From: JAJTHJ01 sp046316025
Lineage (GTDB): Bacteria > Pseudomonadota > Gammaproteobacteria > Burkholderiales > Burkholderiaceae_F
Assembly: GCA_046316025.1 (NCBI GenBank)
Contig: JBKCXU010000088.1
Span: forward strand, 1-52,105
Length of the DNA stretch: 52,105 nucleotides
Direction of reading: 5' to 3'
Notes under the pieces: generated by a model
What the model was told of the DNA's origin: nothing
What the model saw: only the letters and a program-made list of their open reading frames with translations
The model's database searches: none
Part shown: in pieces, positions 1 through 8,654 of the stretch
Layout of the letters: the number at the start of each line of letters is the position of its first letter
How positions within the stretch are numbered: the stretch's first letter is position 1
Program-made: the position numbers and the translations under genes

Positions 1-43
1 GCGTCCCGCCCTCCCCCCACCCCCTCACCCTGGGGGAGTGGGT

Positions 44-73
44 AAAAAAACCCCGCACCCCCGGGGTGTGGGG
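44..73 (-). terminator. Rho-independent terminator of fumC
   Basis: Read on the minus strand, an 11-base G/C-rich inverted repeat (51-61 against 63-73, one mismatch) is followed at once by seven T residues (the A-run at 44-50). It lies 67 bases past the fumC stop codon, in the right orientation to end that transcript. The very short loop is unusual, and slippage of the C and G runs would probably widen it. Basis: seen in the sequence. Confidence 0.7.
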
Positions 74-139
74 GGCCGGGGCGCGGCCGGGTGTGGGAAG
101 GCCGTGGCTGACGGAGCGAGACCTGTCTTCGGCGACAGA

Positions 140-1531
<1,392 letters not shown>

Positions 1532-1584
1532 CGCGTGGGACAGAGATACAGGGAGCGCGGCTATTGTGCGCTCGCTTTCCTCAA

Positions 1585-1612
1585 TTGCCGCGCTCCATTC
1601 GGCCCCTAAAAT
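1585..1612 (+). promoter_or_regulatory. Sigma-70-type promoter for the BMP-family lipoprotein gene
   Basis: TTGCCG at 1585-1590 and TAAAAT at 1607-1612 are separated by 16 bases and followed by a short G/C-rich leader. A strong Shine-Dalgarno GGAGGA at 1627-1632 precedes the ATG at 1640. This is the clearest promoter-plus-ribosome-site arrangement in the window. Basis: seen in the sequence; activity is inferred. Confidence 0.6.
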
Positions 1613-1639
1613 CCGGGCCTTCTTTCGGAGGAACCCGTA

Positions 1640-2770
1640 ATGCACCTACATCGTTTTGCCGCCATCGCCACCGTCGCCCTGCTCGCCGCCGCCTGCGGCA
1701 AACAAGAGCCGCCGCCGGCCCCCAAGGTCGAAGCCAAGAAAGAAGAACCGAAGAAGGTGGAGCCGGTAAAGATCGGCTTCGTCTACGTCAGCCCGGTCGG
1801 CGACGCCGGCTGGACTTCGCAGCACAACGCCGGCCGGCTGGAGATGGAAAAGGCGCTGGGCGACAAGGTGACCAGCACCTTCGTCGAGAAAGTGCCCGAA
1901 GGCGCGGACGCCGAGCGCGTGATCCGCGACCTCGCCAGCACCGGCCACAAGCTGATCTTCACCACCTCGTTCGGCTTCATGAATCCGACGTTGAAGGTCG
2001 CCGAAGAATTCCCGCAGACGCACTTCGAGCACGCCACCGGCTACAAGACGGCGCCCAACATGGCCAGCTACAACGTGCGCTTTTACGAGGGGCGCTATCT
2101 GGCGGGCATGCTGGCCGGCAAAATGACCAAGAGCAACACGCTCGGTTACGTGGCGGCCTTCCCGATCCCCGAAGTGCTGCAGGGGATCAACGCCTTCACG
2201 CTGGGCGCGCGCAGCGTCAACCCCAAGGCGCAGGTGCGGGTGATCTGGGCCAACAGCTGGTACGACCCCGGCAAGGAGCGCGACGCCGCCAACACGCTGC
2301 TCAAGCAATCTGGCGCGGACGTGGTCACGCACCATACGGACTCGACCGCGGTCGTCGCCGCCGCCGAGGAAGCCGGCAAGATGGCCGTGGCCTATCACTC
2401 GGACATGAGCAAGTTCGGCCCCAAGGCGCAACTGGGCGCAGTGACCCACCACTGGGGCGCGTACTACACCAAGCGCGCGCAGGAGCAACTGGACGGCAAG
2501 TGGTCGACCGGCTCGGTGTGGATGGGCATGAAGGACGGTGCGATCAAGCTGGAGGCGATCAACCCGTCGGTGCCGAAAGACGTGGCCGACATGGTCAACG
2601 CCAAGGGGCAAGAGATCACGGAAGGCAAGTTCCACCCCTTTACCGGGCCGATCAAGACCAACGAGGGCAAGGACATCGCCCCCGCGGGCCAGTCGCTGAC
2701 CGATGAGCAACTGGGGCAGATGAACTACTACGTGCAGGGCGTGGTGGGGAAGGTGCCGAGCGGGAAGTAA
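1640..2770 (+). CDS. BMP-family substrate-binding lipoprotein of an ABC importer
   Basis: This is predicted to be a periplasmic ligand-binding lipoprotein of the basic membrane protein (BMP/Med) family, whose characterised members bind purine nucleosides or related small molecules. The N-terminus is a lipoprotein signal ending in LLAAAC, with lipidation at Cys19. A Pro/Lys/Glu-rich linker follows (about residues 20-46), then the BMP domain starting VKIGFVYVSPVGDAGWT. The 376-residue length is normal. A strong ribosome site and promoter lie directly upstream. No permease or ATPase gene of this importer is adjacent, so the transport partners must be elsewhere or the protein acts as a stand-alone receptor. 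The ligand cannot be read from the sequence. Confidence 0.9.
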   Translation: MHLHRFAAIATVALLAAACGKQEPPPAPKVEAKKEEPKKVEPVKIGFVYVSPVGDAGWTSQHNAGRLEMEKALGDKVTSTFVEKVPEGADAERVIRDLASTGHKLIFTTSFGFMNPTLKVAEEFPQTHFEHATGYKTAPNMASYNVRFYEGRYLAGMLAGKMTKSNTLGYVAAFPIPEVLQGINAFTLGARSVNPKAQVRVIWANSWYDPGKERDAANTLLKQSGADVVTHHTDSTAVVAAAEEAGKMAVAYHSDMSKFGPKAQLGAVTHHWGAYYTKRAQEQLDGKWSTGSVWMGMKDGAIKLEAINPSVPKDVADMVNAKGQEITEGKFHPFTGPIKTNEGKDIAPAGQSLTDEQLGQMNYYVQGVVGKVPSGK

Positions 2771-2782
2771 CTCGCGCCACTG

Positions 2783-2809
2783 CCGGGCTGCGCTCTCGGC
2801 GCAGCCCGG
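2783..2809. terminator. Hairpin between convergent genes, possible bidirectional terminator
   Basis: Eleven perfectly paired bases (2783-2793 with 2799-2809) enclose a five-base loop in the 59-base gap between the convergent BMP-family and metallo-beta-lactamase-fold genes. No T-run follows on either strand, so intrinsic termination may be weak. The position makes a transcription-barrier role likely. Confidence 0.5.
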
Positions 2810-2829
2810 TCATGTGCCGGCGCGACGGC

Positions 2830-3777
2830 TTACTTCACCTTGCTATCGACCAGCCCGTAGATGCCGTAGCCGATCAGGTACGGCAAGGTGTAGCCGGGGA
2901 AGGCCGCCTCGAACTGCTTCTGCAGCGCGGCGTAATGCGCCTGCGCCTTGGCCGGGTCTTTCAGTTCGGCGCTCGGCACCGTCTGCACGTAGCGGGTGGT
3001 GATCTCGTCGGCGCGCACCAGGTAGGCACTGCCTTGCTGCACGGCGGCGCCGACCGGCGCCACCGCGCCGCGTCCGCCGTAGACCTTGCCCTTGCCCAGC
3101 GCGGGCAGTTCGGCCAGCGCCGCGCGCCAGGCTTTGAGATCGGGCCGCGGCTTGCCGTCGACGATGCCGCCCTCCAGCCACAAGTGTGCCCCGTGCTGGA
3201 CCAGGTCGCCGACGATCAGCTCGCCCGTGCTGTCGATCCGCACGACCGTCTGCGTGCTCGACACGCCGGGGTTCTTCAGTTCGATCAGCGTCAGCGTCTC
3301 GCCGGACTTCAGGCGGATCGTTTTCTGCCCGGAGAAAGTCGTCTTCAGCGGCTCGAACTTGGGATAGGTCTCGTCGGTGAAGGCCTTGGCCATGTTGACC
3401 CAGAAGTACTTCTTGTAGGCATGCACGCCGGGCATGGCGGCGGCCGTGGCTTGCGAGCCGATCGACTCCGCGCCCAGCGCGTGCAGCACCGACAGGCCGT
3501 TGAACTTGTCCGGGTTCGGGTGCGTCACCACGACGCGGGTGATCGGCGAGCGGGTCGTGGCGCGAATCTTGTCGATCATCGCCTGCGTCAGCGCCGGCAC
3601 GAACTGAGTATCGATCACCGTCACCTCCTGGCCGTCGTCGTACCAGTAGGTGTGGGTGTCGAAGCCTTTGCTGTCCGAGGTGAACGCGCCGAGCGTGCCG
3701 GCCTGGGCACCGCCCGTGGCGGCAGCCACGGCGAGCGGCAGGGCGAGTTTGAAGAGGCGGGTGGTGAGCGGGTGCAT
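2830..3777 (-). CDS. Exported metallo-beta-lactamase-fold protein with degenerate metal site
   Basis: The 315-residue product has an N-terminal signal sequence (a KLALPLAVAAATGGAQA-type stretch ending near residue 27) and is probably periplasmic. The overall pattern is that of the MBL fold: a strand and loop where HxHxDH is expected, a later LIVGDLV strand, and a final glycine-rich loop. The key motif reads THPNPDK, so only the first His and the Asp survive. The usual GH loop reads NPGV, and the last His loop reads GGRGAV. The Asp in VGD is kept. A normal binuclear zinc site is therefore unlikely. The gene is divergent from an AraC-family regulator 87 bases away, which may control it. The substrate is unknown, and a binding or altered-chemistry role is inference. 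Confidence 0.8.
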   Translation of the reverse strand: MHPLTTRLFKLALPLAVAAATGGAQAGTLGAFTSDSKGFDTHTYWYDDGQEVTVIDTQFVPALTQAMIDKIRATTRSPITRVVVTHPNPDKFNGLSVLHALGAESIGSQATAAAMPGVHAYKKYFWVNMAKAFTDETYPKFEPLKTTFSGQKTIRLKSGETLTLIELKNPGVSSTQTVVRIDSTGELIVGDLVQHGAHLWLEGGIVDGKPRPDLKAWRAALAELPALGKGKVYGGRGAVAPVGAAVQQGSAYLVRADEITTRYVQTVPSAELKDPAKAQAHYAALQKQFEAAFPGYTLPYLIGYGIYGLVDSKVK

Positions 3778-3864
3778 GGCGAAACTCCAGTGGGGTGAGA
3801 AGCGGTGAGGCGCGCACTGTAGGAGCCGGCGGACTTATCATCTCGGGCGATTCCGTCGAAAAAT

Positions 3865-4707
3865 ATGGCAAACGCGACAACGGCGCACTCGGCGCAGACC
3901 CCGCTCGATCCGGACCATGCGGCACGGCCCCTGTTCGTCCTGCACGAGCGGATCGCGGCCGGCGCCGGCCCGCTGCACAGCCATCGCCGCCACCAGTTGA
4001 TTTATGCGGCCGATGGCGTCGTGACCGTCACCGCCGGCCGTGGCTGGTGGGTGGTGCCGCCGCAGCGGGCGGTGTGGGTGCCGGCCGGCACGCCGCACCG
4101 GGTCGCGGCCAAGGCGCCCTTTGCGCTGTGTTCGCTGTACGTCTCGACCCGGCTGCGGCGCGACTGGCCTGGGAGTTGCCAGGTCGTGGCGGTGCCGCCC
4201 CTGCTGCGCGAGCTGTTGCTCGAAGCGGCCGGGTTCGGCGACCGTTATCCGGCCCGCGGGCCGCAGCGGCGGTTGCTCGACGTCGCCGTCGATCGCATCG
4301 CAACGCTCGACGTGGCGCCGCTTTCGCTCGAACTGCCGCGCGACCTGCGCGCGCGTCGGGTGGCCGAAGCCTTGCGCGCCGATCCCTCCGAGCGACGGCC
4401 GCTCGCGGAATGGGGGCGGCGCGTCGGCGCCAGCGCGCGCTCCCTGGAGCGGCTGTTCCTGCGCGATACCGGCATGAGCTTTGCGCGCTGGCGTGCGCAG
4501 GCGCGGTTGCTGGCGGCGTTGGAGCGCTTGGGTGCGGGTCGCCGTGTGACGCAGGTCGCGCTCGAAGTGGGCTACGACGATCCGTCGTCCTTTATCGCCG
4601 CGTTCAAGCGCGTTTTGGGGGTGACGCCGCGCCGGTACTTTCATGCGGCCGCGGGGGCCTCTGCCCGCGCTACTGTTGGCGTGTCGCAACGCAGGAGAAG
4701 CACATGA
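3865..4707 (+). CDS. AraC-family transcriptional regulator with cupin sensor domain
   Basis: The 280-residue protein has an N-terminal cupin-like sensor (about residues 20-110, with HSHRRHQLIYA and later PAGTPHRV) and a C-terminal double helix-turn-helix (about 180-262) containing VTQVALEVGYDDPSSFIAAF and ending GVTPRRYF, the classic AraC signature. It probably activates or represses in response to a small ligand bound by the cupin. It is divergent from the MBL-fold gene and overlaps the next gene by four bases (ATGA at 4704-4707), so it is translationally coupled to the FtsX-type permease downstream. That pairing is unusual. The family is certain, the target is not known. Confidence 0.92.
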   Translation: MANATTAHSAQTPLDPDHAARPLFVLHERIAAGAGPLHSHRRHQLIYAADGVVTVTAGRGWWVVPPQRAVWVPAGTPHRVAAKAPFALCSLYVSTRLRRDWPGSCQVVAVPPLLRELLLEAAGFGDRYPARGPQRRLLDVAVDRIATLDVAPLSLELPRDLRARRVAEALRADPSERRPLAEWGRRVGASARSLERLFLRDTGMSFARWRAQARLLAALERLGAGRRVTQVALEVGYDDPSSFIAAFKRVLGVTPRRYFHAAAGASARATVGVSQRRRST

Positions 4708-7211
4708 CCTCGATGGACCGTATCTCTCAGTCGCTCCGCATGACCCTGCGCGACTGGCGCGCGGGGGAGTTGCGGCTGCTCGCGGCGGCCCTTGTCGTCG
4801 CGGTGGCGGCTGTGACGAGTGTGGGTTTCTTCGTCGATCGCATCCGCCTCGGGCTGGAGCGCGACGCCAAGCAGTTGCTTGGCGCCGACCTCGTTGTCAG
4901 TTCCGACAAGCCGATCACGTCCGCACCGCGCGAGCGCGCCACCGGCGCGGGGCTGGCGCTGGCGGACACCGTCACCTTCCCCAGCATGGCGATCAACGCC
5001 GCGCGGCCGGATGCGCTGACACTCGCGGCCGTCAAGGCCGTCGGCTCCGGCTACCCGCTGCGCGGCGCGCTGCGCGTGACCGACGCGCCCGGCGCACCCG
5101 ATGCGCCGACGCGCGAGGTGCCCGCGCCCGGCACGGTCTGGGTCGATCCGCAGGCGCTGCTCGCGCTGCAACTGGAAGTCGGCGGCACGCTCAAGCTCGG
5201 CGAGCAGAGCTTCCGCGTGGCGAAGCTGATCGCCATCGAGCCCGACCGCGGTGCGCAGTTCATCAACTTCGCGCCCCGCGTGATGTTGAACCTCGCCGAC
5301 CTGCCGGCCACGCAATTGATCCAGCCCGGCAGTCGCGTCACCTACCGCCTGCTGGTGGCGGGCGACGCGGCGGCGGTGCGCGCGTACTCGGCTTGGGCGG
5401 GCGAGAACCTCGCGCGCGGCCAGAGCATCGAGTCGCTGGAAGGCGGCCGGCCGGAGATGCAGCGCACGCTGGAGCGGGCGCAGCGCTTCCTGGCGCTGGT
5501 GGCGCTGCTGGCGGCGATGATCGCCGCGGTCGCGGTGGCGGTGGCGGCGCGGCGCTTTTCGCTGCGGCATCTGGATTCGTGCGCGATGATGCGCTGCCTC
5601 GGCCTCGCCCAGCGCGACATTTTTGCGCTCTTTGCGCTGGAGTTCGTTTGGGTGGGGCTGGCCGCCTGCGTGGTCGGCACGCTGGCGGGCTACGCGCTGC
5701 ATTTCGTGTTGATCGAAGTGCTCGGCCAGTTGATCCAGGCGGCACTGCCGCAGCCCTCGGTGCTGCCCGCGCTGCAAGGCTTTGCCTGCGGCATGGTGCT
5801 GCTGCTGGGCTTCGCCCTGCCGCCGCTCGTGCAACTGCGGCAGGTGCCGCCGCTGCGCGTGCTGCGCAAGGACCTCGGCCCGCCCACCGGCCGCGCCGCA
5901 GCGGGCTATGCGGTGGGTTTCGTCGGCTTCTTTGCGCTGCTGCTGTGGTCGTCCAACGATCTCACCATCGGCGTCGTTACCGCGGGTGGGTTTGCCGGCG
6001 GCGTGTTGTTGTTTGCGCTGGTGGCCTGGGCCACGCTCAAGCTGCTCGCACCGCTGCGCGCGCTGACCGGGCGGCTCGGCATCACCTGGCGCTTTGCGGT
6101 GGCGGCCGTGCAGCGGCGGCCGGTGGCGGCGGTGGTGCAACTGGTGGCGCTGTCGGTCGGGCTGATGGCACTGCTGCTGCTCACCGTCACGCGCACCGAC
6201 CTCGTCAACGCCTGGCGCAAGGCGGCGCCGGCCGATGCGCCCAACCGTTTCGTCATCAACATCCAGCCCGACCAGGTGGACGCGGTGCGCGAGCGGTTGC
6301 GCGCCGGAGGTGTCGGCGAACCGGAGTTGCACCCGATGATCCGCGGCCGGTTGATCGAAAAGAACGGCAGCCCGGTCGCCCCCGAAATGTTCTCCGGCGA
6401 CCGTGCGCAGCGGCTGGTCGAGCGCGAGTTCAACCTCTCCTACATGCTTGAGGCGCCCAGCCACAATCCGATCGTCGCCGGCCGCTGGTACGCCGACGGC
6501 GCGCAGGAACTGTCGATCGAAGAGGGCATCGCCAAGACGCTCGGCGTGGCACTCGGCGACACGCTGACCTTCGACATCGCCGGCAGCCGCGTCACCGCGC
6601 AGGTGACGAGCCTGCGCAAGGTCGATTGGGACAGCATGCGCGCCAACTTCTTCGTCGTGATGCCGCCGTCGCTGCTGGCCAAACAGCCGTCGAGCTTCAT
6701 CACGGCGTTTCACCTGCCGCCGGAGCGCGCCGCGCTGACCGCTGAACTGGTGCGTGAGTTTCCCAACCTTACGGTGATCGACACCAGCGCCGTGTTCCGC
6801 CAGGTGCAGGCGGTGCTCGATCAGGTGATCGCGGCGGTGGAGTTCCTGTTCCTGTTCACGCTCGCCGCGGGCGTGCTGGTGCTGTACGCGGCGCTCGCCA
6901 GCAGCCGCGACGAGCGCGTGCGCGAAGCCGGCCTGCTGCGCGCGCTGGGCGCCTCGCGCCGGCAACTGTCGCGCGTGCAGGTGGCGGAGATGATTTGCCT
7001 CGGCGGGCTGGCCGGCTTGCTCGCCGCGGTGGGCGCCTCGGCGGTGGGCTGGGCGCTCGCCAAGTACGCCTTCGAGTTCGACTACGTGGTCACGCCCTGG
7101 GTGTTCGTGCTCGGCATCGGCGGCGGTGCCCTGTGCGCGCTGGCCGGCGGCTGGGTCGGCCTGCGCGGGGTGCTGAAGACGCCGCCGCTGGCGACGTTGC
7201 GCGAGGCTTGA
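4704..7211 (+). CDS. Large FtsX/MacB-type ABC transporter permease (YbbP-like)
   Basis: The 835-residue inner-membrane protein has the YbbP-type layout: an N-terminal anchor (about 25-45), a large periplasmic domain, a first FtsX membrane block (about 265-430 with ALVALLAAMIAAVAVAVAARR), a second periplasmic domain, and a C-terminal FtsX block ending in a SSRDERVREAGLLRALGASRRQL coupling region near 735-760. Such permeases work with a LolD/YbbA-type ATPase, possibly in moving lipophilic molecules out of the membrane. The start ATG at 4704 overlaps the araC-type stop, whereas the open frame extends far upstream only as a shadow. No ATPase gene is adjacent. The nearest is at 32798-33454, which belongs to another operon. 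Confidence 0.88.
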   Translation: MTSMDRISQSLRMTLRDWRAGELRLLAAALVVAVAAVTSVGFFVDRIRLGLERDAKQLLGADLVVSSDKPITSAPRERATGAGLALADTVTFPSMAINAARPDALTLAAVKAVGSGYPLRGALRVTDAPGAPDAPTREVPAPGTVWVDPQALLALQLEVGGTLKLGEQSFRVAKLIAIEPDRGAQFINFAPRVMLNLADLPATQLIQPGSRVTYRLLVAGDAAAVRAYSAWAGENLARGQSIESLEGGRPEMQRTLERAQRFLALVALLAAMIAAVAVAVAARRFSLRHLDSCAMMRCLGLAQRDIFALFALEFVWVGLAACVVGTLAGYALHFVLIEVLGQLIQAALPQPSVLPALQGFACGMVLLLGFALPPLVQLRQVPPLRVLRKDLGPPTGRAAAGYAVGFVGFFALLLWSSNDLTIGVVTAGGFAGGVLLFALVAWATLKLLAPLRALTGRLGITWRFAVAAVQRRPVAAVVQLVALSVGLMALLLLTVTRTDLVNAWRKAAPADAPNRFVINIQPDQVDAVRERLRAGGVGEPELHPMIRGRLIEKNGSPVAPEMFSGDRAQRLVEREFNLSYMLEAPSHNPIVAGRWYADGAQELSIEEGIAKTLGVALGDTLTFDIAGSRVTAQVTSLRKVDWDSMRANFFVVMPPSLLAKQPSSFITAFHLPPERAALTAELVREFPNLTVIDTSAVFRQVQAVLDQVIAAVEFLFLFTLAAGVLVLYAALASSRDERVREAGLLRALGASRRQLSRVQVAEMICLGGLAGLLAAVGASAVGWALAKYAFEFDYVVTPWVFVLGIGGGALCALAGGWVGLRGVLKTPPLATLREA

Positions 7212-7525
7212 TGCCCGCGGCGCGTCGCCCCGGCGCAGGCGCCACAGGCGCTACGAACTTTGCGTCGAAGTCCCGAGTTCGGGTCGCCGCCGGCCACACC
7301 CGGCGCTTCGCGCCACGCCTGCCCCGCTTGATGCGGGCGAGGGTCTTTTCCCCCTCGCCCGCATCGGCGGGAGAGAGCGTGCCCCGGCTTTGATCCGGGG
7401 GCCGGGGGTGACGGCAAGGGCTTTTCTCGCTCGGACGGACGTAAGTTAACGCTTATGGGCGAAGGCCGGAGCCAGTTTTCAGCGCACCAAATCCGGCCCC
7501 GCCCTGCGCCGCGGCGACGGCCGAC
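7212..7525. other. Non-coding gap between convergent genes with repeat fragments
   Basis: These 314 bases hold no credible gene. They contain a 19-base match (7298-7316) to the inverse of 8556-8574 in the cloverleaf-like repeat, the strong hairpin at 7331-7364, and two related stretches of the form CCCCG-CTT-GAT-CGGG around 7323-7335 and 7382-7398. Short open frames here have no ribosome site or recognisable protein. Confidence 0.6.
7331..7364. repeat. 13-bp perfect inverted repeat, likely terminator or repeat remnant
   Basis: ATGCGGGCGAGGG at 7331-7343 pairs perfectly with 7352-7364 across an eight-base pyrimidine-rich loop. It lies between the ends of the FtsX-type permease and the convergent transporter gene, so it may stop transcription from both sides. 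There is no adjoining T-run. Confidence 0.65.
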
Positions 7526-8434
7526 CTACGCCGCCGCCAGCGCCACCTTCGCGCCATCGCGCGCCAGTTCCTCGCGCGTGGTGATCCGGCGGAACCAGAT
7601 GGTCACCGCGCTCGAGGTGAGCACGATGAACAGCGAATACAACACCGGGATCAGCAGCACCTGCTGCTGCATCTCGCCCTGGAAGGTGAGCAGCACGATC
7701 AGCACGCCGAGCGGGCCGTTCTGGATGCCGGTTTCGAGCGCGATGGTGCGCGCGCGGCGCGGGTCCTGGCGCAGGCCGCGCGCGGCCCAGTAGCCGAGCA
7801 GCATGCCGACGACACCCAGGCCGACCGCCGCCGCGTAGACGCCGGCCGGCGTGGTGGCGAGCAGCATGTAGTTGCGCGGCACCCAGGTCAGGATCAGGAA
7901 CAGGATCACGACAATGCCGAGCGCGCCGCCCAGCAACTCGATGGTGGCGCCCACGTTGGGGTTCCACTTGCGCAGCAGCATGCCGATCACGGTCGGCACG
8001 ATCAGCACCACCAGCACCTGCGCGACATTGCCGGCCGGCACCGAGTACTCGGCCGGCAGGTCGCGCAGCGACGAGTAGAACTCCAGCAGCAGCGGCACCA
8101 TCGCCACCGCGACCAGCGTGGAGGCGATGGTCATCATGATCGACAGGGCGAGCGCACCTTTGCTGAAGTAGGTGAAGATGTTGGAGGTGGTGCCGCCTGG
8201 CATGCAACCCATCAGGATCAGGCCGATGGCGAGCGCTGGCGGCAGGTCGAGCAGTACGGCGAGCAGGTAGCCCAGGAAAGGCATCACGCCGTACTGGGCG
8301 ACGAGGCCCACGCCGATGCCCTGCGGCTTGCGCAGGGCGATGCGGAAGTCCTTGAAGGTGAGCGAGGCGCCCATGCCCAGCATGATGACCATCATCATGA
8401 TGCCGAGCAGTTTGGTTTCGGTGTCGGTGAGCAT
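7526..8434 (-). CDS. Bile acid:sodium symporter (BASS) family transporter
   Basis: The 302-residue inner-membrane protein is almost wholly hydrophobic, with about nine or ten transmembrane helices. It shows the family features GMGASLTFKDF near residue 25, GLILMGCMPGGTTSNIFTYFSKG near 75-95, and EFS-like polar breaks in the core helices. Characterised members couple uptake of bile acids, pantoate, pyruvate or other organic anions to sodium. The substrate here cannot be assigned. The start MLTDTETKLLG was chosen because the longer frame (to 8497) adds an Arg-rich stretch reading into the repeat element, which is not a plausible N-terminus. It lies downstream of the acyl-CoA ligase on the same strand, separated by the cloverleaf-like repeat. 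Confidence 0.88.
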   Translation of the reverse strand: MLTDTETKLLGIMMMVIMLGMGASLTFKDFRIALRKPQGIGVGLVAQYGVMPFLGYLLAVLLDLPPALAIGLILMGCMPGGTTSNIFTYFSKGALALSIMMTIASTLVAVAMVPLLLEFYSSLRDLPAEYSVPAGNVAQVLVVLIVPTVIGMLLRKWNPNVGATIELLGGALGIVVILFLILTWVPRNYMLLATTPAGVYAAAVGLGVVGMLLGYWAARGLRQDPRRARTIALETGIQNGPLGVLIVLLTFQGEMQQQVLLIPVLYSLFIVLTSSAVTIWFRRITTREELARDGAKVALAAA

Positions 8435-8488
8435 TTGTCGGTCTCGGTCTAGGCGCCTGTTGGGGCGACGGTTGCGGTGCCGGCGGTC

Positions 8489-8581
8489 TTCCCTCACCCC
8501 AACCCCTCTCCCGGGGGGAGAGGGGCTTCCCAGAACCCTCTCCCACCGGGAGAGGGTGGCGCGAAGCGCCGGGTGAGGGAA
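8489..8581. repeat. Cloverleaf-like intergenic repeat element
   Basis: An 11-bp outer stem (8489-8499 with 8571-8581) encloses three consecutive hairpins: 8503-8512 with 8516-8525, 8535-8544 with 8548-8557, and 8558-8562 with 8566-8570. Almost every base is paired. It fills most of the gap between the acyl-CoA ligase end (8655) and the transporter start (8434). Its last hairpin sequence recurs inverted at 7298-7316. It resembles dispersed REP/BIME-type or MITE-type palindromes of proteobacteria. A role in transcript termination or stability between the two minus-strand genes is inference. Confidence 0.8.
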
Positions 8582-8654
8582 GGCTGCGGGCGGCGGTGTT
8601 GCGTCGGGATCGTCGGAAGGATGTCCTGTTGCGGGAGGCGTCGTGCGCGCGGCG

